Shown here in pieces: positions 31,698 through 42,769 of a stretch of DNA of 64,000 bases (its first letter is position 1; every line of letters begins with the position of its first letter). Below the pieces are notes generated by a model, which was given only the letters and a program-made list of their open reading frames with translations, was not told where the DNA came from and searched no databases. The stretch covers positions 8,750,924 to 8,814,923 of the forward strand of contig JARYHS010008074.1 of NCBI GenBank assembly GCA_031002005.1, in the 5' to 3' direction. A program made the position numbers and the translations under genes. The DNA is from Vandiemenella viatica. Taxonomy: Eukaryota > Arthropoda > Insecta > Orthoptera > Morabidae.

Positions 31698-34156
31698 TTG
31701 TCAGCAGGCATCATGGATGTCGTGACTCGCATTCTGGAGCAACAACAACAGCGGACAGCGGTGCTACAGCAAACGCTCCAAGTAATACTCGAGAAAATGT
31801 TAGCACAGGAGGCCAAATCAGTCCAGGCCCAGGAAAATTCGCACATCCGGCCTCCAGCGTTTCCACCATTTAATGACGCCAAGGAAGACTGGGAGACATA
31901 TTTGCATCGGCTCAAACAGCATTTCTCTTCGTTCCAGGTGACGGACGATGCCTTACAGCGCTCGCTGTTTCTGTCGTAGGCATCACCCGACACTTTCTTC
32001 GACCTGCGGAAACTGGCCCCATTATCCGATCCGGTCGGCCTCACATTCAAGGAAATGTGTACACTGCTAACAAGCTACTACTTGCAAAGATACCATGTGG
32101 TGGCCTCCCGCCTTGAGTTCCATCAGTATCACAAACAACCAGGACAATTATACCGATCATGGGTGACGGATCTCCAAGGTCTTAGCCGCAAATGCGACTT
32201 CACTTGTTCAAACGCAGAGTGCAAGGCTTCATACGCAGACTCCCTGATCCGCGACGTCGTAGTGCAGTTAGCTCCAGACCCAGAGGTGCGCACAGCGGCA
32301 CTGAAGCTGGATAACCCATCACTCGAGGACATTCTACGCATCGCGCACTCACATGAAATTGCCCGGTCAGCGAATGAGCGCCTCATGGCACGCCCACAAG
32401 TAGCGGCGGTCAAAACGACACAACGCAACTCCCGCGTACCAGGCACACCCATGGTGAGCTCCAGACGCCAACAAAGCAGGACGCTATCGCTGTCCGACGT
32501 ATCTATGACGTCAGAACCCCGAACCCCACCACGCCGACGGATCCAGAGGCCCCTGCCGTCTTGCCCACAGTGCTTCACTTCGCACTCACGGGCGGATTGC
32601 CCTGACCGTTGGGCACATTGCACACGCTGCGGTAAAGAGGGACACTTGCGGTCAGTCTGCCGAAACCGGGCACCTCGCCCCAGCCCGAGAGCCCGCATGA
32701 AGCAAGAAACGCTCAATACACAACAGACCGCAGCTCATACTGGCGACCCGCTCTCACAGAAACTATTCTTAACTCTTAGAGTCGCCAACCAGGACATCCG
32801 TTTTCATGTGGACACAGGGGAAACGGTCTCGCTGATAATCCAAGCCACCTACGTCCGACTAGGCTCACCACCGTTGTCTCCACCTTCACGGCGTCTAGTA
32901 TCGTACGGGGATAGAGACATTCCCCTGCGGGTTCAATTCTCCATCACGGCCGCCTACAAACAAGTCACCAGACCAGTCACCCTATTTGTGGTGGATCAGC
33001 CCTCGGCTACTAATATTTTTGGGTTAGATGCATTCAACATATTCGGATTCTCAATAGTGGACGAAGTCCAGGTCATATCGAACTCGGTCCCATTCCAGGA
33101 CCTGGATGATCTCTGTACTCAGTTCGCACCCATCTTTACGCCAGACTTAGGGTGCGCCACAGTTTTCGAGGTTCACATCACCCTCCGGCCACGCGCAGTA
33201 CCTCGCTTTTGTCGTGCCGGACCTATTCCGGTCACCTTACGCCCAGCAGTAAAACAGGAGCTGGACCGGCTTCAAAATATTGGAGTAATCGAACCTGTCA
33301 AATCCAGCGCATGGGCTACACCACTGGTCATCATCCGGAAACCCAATGGCACCCTCCGGTTATGTGGAGACTTTAAGGCTACTATCAACGCCCAGTCTCA
33401 AGTCGAGACGTATCCAATTCCACGACAAGAAGACCTTCTTACTAAACTTGCGGGCGGCGAATACTTCTCGAAGATTGACCTCGCAGATGCATACTTGCAG
33501 CTTCCACTAGATGAGGAATCACAAAACATCGTCGTCATCAATACACCGTTTGGACTCTACAAATACAAGCGCCTCCCATTTGGTATCGCTTCTGCGCCGG
33601 CAATCTTCCAAAAATACTTGGAACAGCTGTTGCGGCACATCCCAACATGCGCAAACTACCTGGACGATATCATTGTCACAGGAACCACTCGTCAGGAGCA
33701 CCTACAAAACCTTCGCGCTCTATTTGCAGCATTACAGGAGGCGGGGCTGCGGTGTCGCCTCGAGAAGTGTCGGTTTTTTCAAGAGGAAGTGGAATATCTC
33801 GGCCATTGGCTCAACAAAGAGGGAATTTGGCCAACAGACCGCAACGTGGCCACCATAGACTCCCTACCCCGCCCAAAAAACCTGCAGGAACTACAAGCCT
33901 TCCTCTGGAAAATAAACTACTACTCAAAGTTTCTGCCAAAAGCGGCACATATTTCGCAACCACTCAATTAGCTCCGAAAGAAGGGTGTTGCCTACAACTG
34001 GACCCCGTCATGCCAACGAGCCTTTGACCCGTTAAAGCGCATGCTAAGGTCTGCTCCTTGTCTAACGCCGTTTCCCCCTACACGGCCCCTAGTCGTAGCA
34101 GCCGACGCCTCAGCATATGGAATCGGGGCGGTACTCGCACACAGGAATGAAGATGG

Positions 34157-35010
34157 TGTAGTGACCCCGCCAGCTGATTGATACGAGCCGACAGGGTGAA
34201 CTTCCCCTGGAGCCGTGGATAAGTGTGACCATAGGAGATGACCATAGTTCTGATATGAATATTCGTCATAGGTTCCTACTGCAACACCTGACAGGTTTTA
34301 TGGAACAGTACATTCGAATATTAATAGTGGAATGGCTGAGGAAGCTAGGATAAATTACGGTAAACGGCATTTACCTATTTACATGTTTACTCACATGAGC
34401 AATGACTGGTGACATAGGTGAATATTTACAATGTTGCATTGGCTTTGAAACAACACATTATAGGTAGGACCAAGGACAACGGCGAGCATGTAAGTTATGG
34501 GCGCCTCGCAGCCCAAACTAACTGGAATATTGATATGAACTCTACAAGATTATGCCCATATGAATATGACCAAATGATTCTTTACTGTCCACACCAGCTA
34601 TCACAGCAGATCCCACCTTAGTAGTAGACGTCAGCCATCATCTTCTTCTCTGCAACCGCAGCCCGGTGGCGCCGGCGACGACGCCCTCGGCGTCGATGTG
34701 GTTCGTTGAAAGACTTTCGTAGAGAGACAGACCCCCAGACAGGCCCCTGCCCCCAGGGCTTAAATAGTTATTCCCCCTTCCTATCATCACTGTGTGGCAA
34801 TACTCCTCGCTAACCTGCTGTATGAAGTAACTGTAACAGCTTGCAGTAATCACAAGCGCAACTGGCGACTTACAGCCTGCTAATATGCGTGCTACTTCTC
34901 CGGTCATAGCTCCTATTGCTTAACTTTTCCATGCTCGCCCGCCCTGGATACCGACTTGAGAAATAAATTAATTTGAAGTATTTGGGCAAGTGATCGCCTA
35001 GATCACTACA
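34157..35010. mobile_element. 854-bp solo LTR inserted in Gypsy RNase H
   Basis: Ends TGTAGTGA and TCACTACA (8-base inverted, TG...CA). ATGG is duplicated on both sides (34,153-34,156 and 35,011-35,014). Removing insert plus one ATGG restores the frame across HRNEDG and SEQPIAYASK. A TTAAATAG box near 34,760 and AATAAA near 34,964 fit promoter and polyadenylation signals. It has no coding potential. The parent element type is unknown; a 4-bp duplication is compatible with several LTR families. Confidence 0.85.
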
Positions 35011-36811
35011 ATGGCTCTGAACAACCGATAGCTTATGCCTCCAAGACATTGACGCCAGCACAATGCAACTACTCACAGATCGAGAAAGAGACATTGGCAA
35101 TAGTCTTCGCTATCAAGAAATTTCATGCTTATCTATTTGGAACCAAGTTCTCCCTTATCACGGACCACAAACCGTTGGTGGCAATATTCGGACCCCGCTC
35201 AAGCCTCCCAGAGCGAACGGCCCAACGCCTCCAACGATGGGCGATGTTTCTGAGCCCTTATAATTACACAATCCAATATAAGCCAACAGCACAACACTCC
35301 AATGCCGATGCCCTATCACGCCTGCCTGCCGGCCCCGATCCGGAATTCGACCAACAAGAAGTGCTGTGTTTCCATATCGACACAGAGAGGAAGCAGACGG
35401 TGGACGGGTTCCCCGTTACAGCGGCCCGAATCGCCTCCGCCACCCACCGGGATCCAATCTTGCGCCAGGTCCTGCGCTATATCATCCATGGGTGGCCAAC
35501 ATACCTCACAGGCAGAATGGACAACGAATTGAAGACATGGCGCCACATATCCCACAGACTCTCGGTCACAGACGACGTCATCCTTTCGGACGCAGAAAAC
35601 GAAACACATCGTGTGGTCATCCCAGCGGACTTGCGCTCACAAATCTTATAGCTCCTGCATCGAGGACATTGGGGCATGTCCCGTATGAAGAATCTCGCAA
35701 GAAAACATGCTTATTGGCCAGGAATCAATCGAGACATTGAGAAGATGGTACGCACCTGCACAGCCTGCGCCCAACATCAGGCAGCGCCACCACAAGCTTT
35801 CGCCCCCTGGCCCACTCCCCGCCAACCGTGGGACCGCATTCACCTGGACTTTGCAGGCCCATTTTTGGGAACCATGTGGCTACTTATAATTGATGCCTAT
35901 TCAAAGTACTTGTACGTGGTTCGCATGGCATCCACGACGACGGAAGCTACACTAAATGCATTAAGCCAGGTTTTGGCCATCGAGGGGTTACCACGCACCT
36001 TCGTCTCTGACAATGGGTCTCAATTTACAGCAACCACATTCGAGGAATTCTGCGTGGCAAACGGCATTAAACACATCTTCAGTCCTCCATTCCATCCTGC
36101 ATCAAATGGCGAAGCAGAACGCCTCGTAAGGACGTTCAAACAACAAATGCTGAAAGAGGTACAGTCAGCTACGACGTCTTCTGCCCTCACCCTCTTTCTC
36201 AGCACGTACCGGACAACACCAATCAATGGTCGCAGCCCAGCAGAACTGCTCCATGGGTGACAGCCACGGACGTTGCTGCACCTCCTGGCACCATCACCGG
36301 CGGAGCCCCGATCCAGACCGTCCCATCGTTGCACGCCAGGCAGCGCGGTCTGGACACGCGCCTACGGAGGAAACGCCACTTGGATGCCAGCAACAGTAGT
36401 GGGCACACACGGACGGCGTGTCATCTCAGTACAGACGCCACACAGAATAGAACGCCGTCATCAAAACCAGCTGCGACCTCGCAGCACAACAGGCCCATCA
36501 CCATCACAACAATATCGTGAAGAATACATTATACCACCACCAGCGCTATTAGCGGAGGTCCCACAGCCACCCTCCCCACAACGACGATACCACTTGCGCC
36601 CAAGAAAACCAGCAGTGCCAGCCGAGAGTGACGTTGAAATGGACACACCTATCAACCCTCCACCAATCACATCGGCACCCACGTCACCTAGTCCTCAACC
36701 ATGTAGTACGTCGGCGCAAACCGAGAACGATGCTGCCGGGATACCACAGCCATTCCAGCCTCATCACCCCAAGCATCGTCGAGGGCGCTTCCGTCCGTAC
36801 GCGCCCACTTC

Positions 36812-36823
36812 AGGGGGGAGGGA
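36812..36823 (+). other. Polypurine tract of the Gypsy element
   Basis: AGGGGGGAGGGA directly abuts the 3' LTR start TCTGG, as needed for plus-strand priming; it independently supports the LTR boundary. Confidence 0.85.
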
Positions 36824-37313
36824 TCTGGTATCCCGTCCCGATATCGCCGCATGCACGGTAGAGTGCATGGATATCGACCTCATATAGACGGCGCTGGCAT
36901 CGGGCCAACCAGCGCCACCACATCATAGTTTTACGCAGCAACCAATCGGAGCCGACCCGCCGCACATATAAATAAAGCCCGCGCAGCTCCACTCCTCAGT
37001 TCAGTGTTCACTGCGCTTTCGGTACTCTCTCTTAGTGTGAATCGCCTCTCGGACTTCAGACAGTGCTCGTTCTTGGCTACGTCTTGGTATTCTCTTCGGA
37101 CTCTGTGAACCTCACGCCGGACTCTGACAGTGCTCGTTCTTGGCTACGTCTTGGTACTCTCTTCGGACTCTGTGAACCTCACCCCGTACTCGGCCAGTGC
37201 GTGTTTTTTGGATTACGTTTCGGCCTGCTCCTGGGACTTGTTCGGGTTGCTCGTGACCGTCTCCGTGGACCGCCTTCTGACGTGTGACGTACGGCCGTCG
37301 TAAGGACATAGCA
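36824..37313 (+). repeat. Gypsy 3' LTR
   Basis: 490 bp, same length as the 5' LTR, ending GGACATAGCA and followed by the TTTGC duplication at 37,314. Same internal 67-bp duplication. Confidence 0.9.
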
Positions 37314-37318
37314 TTTGC

Positions 37319-38176
37319 TAAGGAATGTCCAGGACCACCAGCGCCTCAGACTGTAACGCACTTGAACGTTGTCACTAGCGTGCTGATGTGACGGACACTT
37401 AGGATTTGAAATATGCAATTTAATATTTTATTCAGACGAACATACTAATGCACTGAAGGTCACTCGTATCGAACGAGCATCCAAAGGGCAACACGAGATT
37501 TGTCACAACAACGATGTGCTGCCAGGTCATTAATCATCGATATCTGTCCATAAAAAAAACGCTCTTTGCTATCAATTAAGTCAAAAGTGGTTAAAAAGTC
37601 CATTAATAACCGAGAACGAGGATAACTGACGTGGTATCCTTCAGCCAATTCTCACCGCCTTCTATATGATACTGCCTGTAATATTACTCCCATTAGCTTC
37701 ATGCACATCTTGTTGCTTAACTCATCGCACACTGCCACTAACATCATAGGGTCGGCCACTTTTTAAGCCATTGTTTATTCCAAACAGCTTCTACCATGCT
37801 AATTATTATATTGCAAGTGCCGTCCTCTGGTACCCGCTTAAGCCATCTTTAATATCAAAGACGCGCTGCCAAATTATGCTAATTAGCCACGTGCACATGC
37901 CGCCCATCCCCCATCATTGTCTCAAAGGGGTACCGCGTATAGTATTATGCATGCATATTCGTGCGGTGAAGCCAGAGGCCTAGTCCCTTCCCGCCTTCCT
38001 GGTTCTGGCGTTGCATTCGAAGCCCCGTATAAGTGTTTGAAATTTTTAATGTGCTTCCCATCATTATTGAAACAGTCCTTCGCATAAGGCTTTTAAAAAC
38101 CAATTTAAAAAAGCTATTTTTTTCCTACGTACTTGCGCCGCGCCATCAATTTGGAGATATGGGAAGTGTTGGCATA
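37319..38176. other. Tc1-like relic remainder, then unassigned DNA
   Basis: The first 50 or so bases continue the Tc1-like frame interrupted by Gypsy. Beyond about 37,380 I recognise no element. Two GAAGC/AATTATGCTAATTAGC-type words near 37,800-37,890 hint at an unclassified repeat. Confidence 0.4.
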
Positions 38177-38698
38177 TTTGGACATCCCACTATACGCGCA
38201 GCTCACAAAATGTCATTAAGATATTTCAACCAAAACTATCAATACTTATAAGGGCGCACGGAGACCAGACATCACCAGTGCAGCGCTGGTTCTCCCTGCA
38301 AAACATCCAACCTGAAAATGGTGGCAGAGTCAGCCGCCGAAAGCTCGTTGTCGCATTTCAACAACATACGGCGGAAAACCCGCGAAGACTACATTTCAAA
38401 ACTATCAAGCTTTTAGCGAATAATACTATCAATATATACACCCCTGCAGTGGCGGCGGATCCAGGATTTTGGTTGGGGGGGGGGGGGGCTTGACATGGGC
38501 AAGGAGAGAAATCTCAATTTTTCCAGAATGCCGGCCTTATAGAAACAGTACAGAAAAAAAAGAGGGCCCCTTACCCCCCCCCCCCTTCTGGATCCGCCAC
38601 TGCACCCCTGTAATAAGAAATCTGCAACACCCAGATAGAATTCGAGGATCTGTAGAGTTCTGGAAGCATAAAAAGTGATTAAAATAGCAGAGGGTATT
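38177..38698 (+). repeat. Second copy of the sequence at 30,637-30,810
   Basis: GGACATCCCACTATACGCGC, TCACAAAATGTCATTAAGA, TTTCAACCAAAACTATCAA, AGCTTTTAGCGAATAATACT and GCAACACCCAGATAGAATTC occur in both places, in the same order and orientation. Here the copy is broken by an extra 150 bases (38,241-38,393) and by the MITE at 38,447. Both copies end soon after AAAAAGTGATTAAAAT. The pair brackets the Gypsy-containing segment as direct repeats. Confidence 0.8.
38447..38602. mobile_element. 156-bp hAT-type MITE
   Basis: Terminal inverted repeats CAGTGGCGG(CG)GATCC and GGATCCGCCACTG, with the 8-bp target duplication CACCCCTG on both sides (38,439-38,446 and 38,603-38,610). An 8-bp duplication with CAGTGG ends is the hallmark of hAT elements. 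The interior has G and C homopolymers of about 15 and 14 bases near the two ends. No coding capacity. Confidence 0.88.
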
Positions 38699-38708
38699 AC
38701 TATTTTGT

Positions 38709-38949
38709 ACCGAGGGTGGTGGTGTAACGGATAGCGTTCTGGCCTCGCATTCGGGAGGACGGCGGTTCGAATCGCCGTCCGGGCATCCAGATTTGGGTTT
38801 TCCATGGTTTCCCAAATCACTACAGGCAAATGCCGGGATGCTTCCTTACAAAAGCCATGGCCAAATTCCTTCCCATTCCTTGCCCCCTTCCTTTCCCGTC
38901 TCTAAAGACCTCACTGTTGAGAGACGTAAAGCAGTACAAAAAAAAAAAA
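38709..38949 (+). mobile_element. tRNA-derived SINE with LINE-like tail
   Basis: Head: GGTGTAACGGATAGCGTTC (box A) and GGTTCGAATCGCC (box B) within a tRNA-like cloverleaf that includes CATTCGGGAGGACGGCGG. Body: TTGGGTTTTCCATGGTTTCC and the rest of the tail seen after the LINE at 18,305. It ends in about 13 A's. ACTATTTTGT flanks both ends (38,699-38,708 and about 38,950-38,959), a target duplication made by LINE machinery. Confidence 0.92.
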
Positions 38950-38959
38950 ACTATTTTGT

Positions 38960-39399
38960 GCGCTTTAGATCATAAGTAACATAACACAGGCCAGATTCAA
39001 AGTGTCCTTAATTCAATTGAATTATTGCGTATTTCCTTACTGGGGGTTGTATTTAATCTAAAGGGTTACTTAATTAGAATATTTAGTTAGTTGAAATTAA
39101 TAATTAAACTAATTTGATTCAATCCCAAACAGAAATTGTGATCAAAGACGGATTATGTTACTGTCTCGTCTCGTAACGACCAGAAAAGAATTTTTGATTT
39201 CAAATACTGCCGATTACATTTTTTATATGTTTGAAGTATGAGCGATTGAAGCCTTCAAATCAGTTACATGGAATAAAACCCGAAATTCTGGAATTGTAAT
39301 TTGTGTTTCTCCGATCAAACATACATATTAAGACCTACCAGTTAGCAAATCAGAAGTCCACCTTTGAATATCTTGCAGTACCGCTGTAACTGGAGTTCA
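38960..39399. other. AT-rich intergenic DNA, nothing recognised
   Basis: No frame or repeat identified apart from a C17-A10 homopolymer junction near 39,400-39,424. Confidence 0.4.
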
Positions 39400-39429
39400 C
39401 CCCCCCCCCCCCCCCAAAAAAAAATCCCA

Positions 39430-40510
39430 TTCTTCTGTCTCAATATTATAGACCTGTTTCTTAAAGTTTTGAACATCTTGTCCCAGCCAAATTCATCAAA
39501 AGCTTCTTTTCTAAATCAACATACAAGCATCTTTGTTTTATTTGGACCACTCTTCACTATTAAGATGAGAGTCAGAATTGCATCTCTGGTACCTCAGCCT
39601 TTCATTAACTTAAACTGATCTTTACCTGCTATCACATCTACTGTCCTGTTACTGTATATTACCCTGGCCAGTATTGTTTGAAGCATGTCATGTTAGACTT
39701 ACAGTGCTGTAATTATCACATTTGTAAACTTGTGCTGCCCTCCAGAGCGTGATATAATACTTCTACTAAAATCAATTGTATTGTCTCTTGTTTCATAATA
39801 TTTTTTATATATCATTTTGAATAATCTTTGGATTCATTCTTCTCCTACGGATTTAATAAGTTCTACAGAATCTCATCAGTACCAACTGTCTTAGTTGAAT
39901 TCAAATAATTCAATCCTCTATCAAATCTTGTCCTGAAAACAGGATCCTTTAAGTCCTCAATGCGAACTTCGTCTTCATTTTCTAGTAGGCCTACATTGTC
40001 GTTCAAATCAGCCAGATCATACAGTTTTTCCATGTATTCCTTCCACTGATTAGCTCTATCTTATGAACTTAAAACTGGTTTCCCATCAACGATTTTAATT
40101 TATTACTCCAAAACTGTGTTTGATCTTCCTATAGGCAACATCTACATTACCATTTCATTTTATACTTCTTCGCACTTGCAGTCACCTTTCTTGATTTTTA
40201 TTATTATTATTATTTTCTCTTTATTTGATTTCTAAATTGTCTGTATTGCTTTCTTCCTGTTTCATCCTGTGTCTTCTCCTCCGATACATCACATCTAAAA
40301 TTCCTTCTGTGATCCAAGATATACGGGCTGTTTGTTTACTAAGCCTAATGTTTCTTCACCAGCTTTGATTATTTAATTCTTCAGTGCATTCAATTTCTTC
40401 TCAGTTGAGCTGATTTCACAGTTATAGCTTAGACTCTTGTCTACCCCCTACCACTTCTTCCAATTTTTCTCTTATGTTGTTGTTCCACTTCCAGTCTGTT
40501 CTGCTAGTAT
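39430..40510 (-). pseudogene. Heavily decayed LINE reverse transcriptase
   Basis: On the minus strand near 40,050-39,850 one reads WKEYMEKLYDLADLNDNVGL, then EDEVRIEDLKDPVF and STKTVGTDEIL, the linker and first RT block of a LINE (the usual form is K..G.DEIP). Further upstream at about 40,300-40,200 a basic YRQFRNQIKRK linker is visible, and downstream words such as QFKLMKG..TRDAI follow. Almost every segment carries stops. Clade not assigned. Confidence 0.65.
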
Positions 40511-40544
40511 TGCTTCTTTATTCAAGTTAAAGTATTATTGTTCA

Positions 40545-40751
40545 TGTTAAAGTCTTATTTGAATTAGAATTTTCGCCTTCTATTATTTAGTAATATCTCT
40601 GATATAGCATAGTTTGTAGTCTGACCAATGTATAAACTGTTTCAATAGCTGCTCTTAGCTACATTTCTGTTATCCAATTAAATGTATTTTTCATAGAAAT
40701 AAGTACTTCTCGTGTTAAATAATTGCTTATACCATATTTAAAAATTCGACA
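40545..40751 (+). repeat. Copia 5' LTR
   Basis: TGTTAAAGTCTTATTTGAA at the start, ...AAATTCGACA at the end. Shares TATAGCATAGTTTGTA, CTGACCAA, TACTTCTCGTGTTAAATAAT and TGCTTATACCATATTTAAAA with 56,458-56,682. Confidence 0.85.
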
Positions 40752-40766
40752 GGTTATGGGCCCACT
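40752..40766 (+). other. Copia primer-binding site (initiator tRNA-Met type)
   Basis: GGTTATGGGCCCAC follows the LTR immediately. It matches the internal fragment of initiator tRNA-Met that Copia elements use as primer (known for Drosophila copia). Confidence 0.75.
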
Positions 40767-40853
40767 AGCCAGGTATATGTGAAAGTGATAAATATCTGAC
40801 GAGAGGAAAAGTTACAACCTAGGCAACACGCGACGTTCAAAAGTGCGGAAAAT

Positions 40854-41886
40854 ATGGGTTCAAGCAATCAGATGGCTTTGATTGACAAACTCACTGGTCG
40901 AGAAAACTATTCCACGTGGAGATTTGTCGTAAAAACGTATCTCGAACACGAAGAATTATGAACTGCGAGTGATGATCACGTCGATCCCAAACGCGATTTA
41001 AAAGGTAAATCAAAATTATTCTGCTTTTGGATTCCGTCAAATAAGTCCATATTCAAGAAACCTAGACAGCGAAAGAAGTTTGCGACAACTTAGCAAATGC
41101 CGTCGATGATTATGGATTAAGACTTCGAGTGGGCTTACTTCGTGATCTGTGCACAACAACTCTAGTCGGGTGTCAAAATGTAGAAAAGTATGTTACCAAA
41201 ATAATGCCCACAGCACACAAGTTGCGAAATATGGGAAATAAAGCTGACAGCGTGTGGCTTGGAACTCTGCTTCTATCCGGGTTACCAGGTGCATACAAAC
41301 CGATGATAATTGCCATCGAATGTCCTGGTATGAAAATAAATGCTGACTCCGTAAAAGCTAAAATTTTACAAGATGGTGACACATCAGCTTTTGCCGTAAA
41401 TTATAAGAACAACAAATGCTTTCAGAAACAATTTCAAAATGGACGTCGCTGCTACACTTGTAAAAAGCATTGCCACATGAGTGCACAGTGCAAGTCTAAA
41501 GGAAAAAAGAAACACAAACATGAAAATCAAGAAATCTCAATCTATGCCGCTGCATTCATAGCTTCAGTGAGTAACAGTGATTCCTGGTATATAGACTCTG
41601 GTGCTTCTATGCACATGACCATGCACAGAAATATATTACAAGAAGAAACAGTAGCATTCATCAACTTAATTAAGGTAACAAATGACAAATGCTTATCAGT
41701 AAAAAGCTCAGGTAAACTGAGTTTGAATGTGTGTCATCCTAATGGTCGATGTAAGAAAGTTTTGTTTCAAAATGTCTTATATGTTCCAGAGTTGTCAACA
41801 AATCTACTATGTGTCAGCCAAATAATTAGAAATGGTGGTCAAGTAAAGTTCAACACTAATGGCTGTATAATAATGAACTGTAATAA
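40854..41886 (+). pseudogene. Copia gag and protease region
   Basis: ATG at 40,854 gives MGSSNQMALIDKLTGRENY and STWRFVVKTYLEHEEL before a TGA; after a frameshift the frame is open from 41,129. Gag continues to a zinc knuckle CYTCKKHCHMSAQC. Protease follows with SWYIDSGASMHMT, the Copia DSG active site. The frame goes on into LYVPELSTNLLCVSQI and stops where the inserted element begins at 41,887. Confidence 0.88.
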
Positions 41887-42396
41887 TGAGATCCCACAAA
41901 AACAATTCTTGTAAAAATAGGCCAAGTCTCGTGTTCGTGCGGTGACGAAAAGTTATGAGATCTTCCTCTGAGCCAAGTCTACACTTTTCAGTGTATATTC
42001 ACTTCACTTCATGAAACAGAATGGTTTCTCTCGGTTCATAGATCGTTTATTTAGGATAAAAAATCTGATGACTTGGTCATTATGCATTTGAACTTAAATT
42101 GAGGGCATAATATATATACTTGTCAAATTAGAAAAAGAGGGATGGAAATCTTGGCCTTTACGTATTTATAAGTTTGTGTACGTTAATAAAACATGGCATG
42201 CATAATGGCCAAGTCATCAGATTTTTTATCCTAAATAAACGATCTATGATACAGAGAAAACCATTCTGTTTCATAAAGTGAAGTGAATATACACTGAAAA
42301 GTAACTTGGCTCAGAAAGATCTCATAACTTTTTGTCACTGCACGAACACGAGACTTGGCCTATTTTTACAAGAATTAGTTTTTTGTGGGATCTCAT
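41887..42396. mobile_element. Long-TIR (foldback-like) element, 510 bp
   Basis: Left and right thirds are inverted copies of each other over about 200 bases: GATCCCACAAAAACAATTCT / GTGGGATC at the ends, GGCCAAGTCTCGTG / CACGAGACTTGGCC inside, then TCACTTCACTT and ATCTGATGACTTGGTCATTA / TAATGGCCAAGTCATCAGAT. The unique centre is only about 60 bases. No coding capacity. Confidence 0.85.
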
Positions 42397-42769
42397 TTCT
42401 TTTTGTAAGTTTATCGCTTATCCTGAATCGCCGCACAAATGTAATGATTCCACTTGAAAATCAGTTAATAAGAACATTTCAGATTTTAAGACATAATTAT
42501 ACGTTTACCAACAATTCCCCAATCTCTGAAAACAATTGATGTGACCAGTAGCCGAGCAATGCAGATTGCCGCTGGCTTAACTACCACCATAAATAAATTA
42601 CTAGTAACTTCCAAACTAAGCATAAGACCAAAGTAAAATTTAAGATGTCACTTAAAATTACTATCTCTTTGCATTAAAATTCTCAGCCATGTAGCTTCAT
42701 CGGGAGAAAAGCAATTAAGCCGCAAATATGTGCCAGAATTTTTCATATTAGACTTTTCTCATGATATTG

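Larger units (their letters stand above)
31698..36887 (+). pseudogene. Gypsy gag-pol polyprotein, four in-frame stops
   Basis: One reading frame is kept from 31,698 to 36,887 once the 854-bp insert and its 4-bp duplication are removed; I find no frameshift, only stops at 31,977, 33,969, 35,649 and 36,258. Gag ends with a zinc knuckle, CTRCGKEGHLRSVC, preceded by a CPQC...C motif. Protease has FHVDTGETVSLI, where DTGA is usual. RT has KIDLADAYLQLPLD, LPFGIASAPAIFQ and the catalytic NYLDDIIVTG. RNase H begins VVAADASAYGIGAVLAHR and resumes after the insert at IAYASKTLTPAQ. Integrase has the HHCC finger (HRGHWG...CTACAQH) and the D, D-35-E triad (LDFAGP, SDNGSQF, AERLV). The C-terminal tail is Pro-rich and overlaps the 3' LTR by 64 bases. 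The frame conservation with only nonsense changes suggests moderate age or a loss of selection by point mutation. Confidence 0.92.
31188..37313 (+). mobile_element. Gypsy LTR retrotransposon (Mag-like), 6.1 kb
   Basis: Two 490-bp LTRs (31,188-31,677 and 36,824-37,313) enclose one gag-pol frame in the order gag, protease, RT, RNase H, integrase. TTTGC flanks both ends (31,183-31,187 and 37,314-37,318), a 5-bp target duplication. The LTRs differ at roughly 20 positions by eye, so the insertion is not very recent. There is no env. Zinc-knuckle layout and pol order suggest the Mag/CsRn1 part of Ty3/Gypsy. It sits inside a Tc1-like relic and itself contains a solo LTR at 34,157-35,010. Confidence 0.93.

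Noticed and set aside
32129..32716. Long minus-strand open frames within Gypsy gag-pol
   Set aside because: Shadows of the GC-rich coding strand, without recognisable motifs.
36887..37313. An env gene downstream of Gypsy pol
   Set aside because: The pol frame runs straight into the 3' LTR; there is no room for env.
38712..38786. A genuine tRNA gene
   Set aside because: The tRNA-like sequence is followed by a SINE body, A tail and target duplication, so it is a SINE head. The same applies at 58,534 and 11,813.
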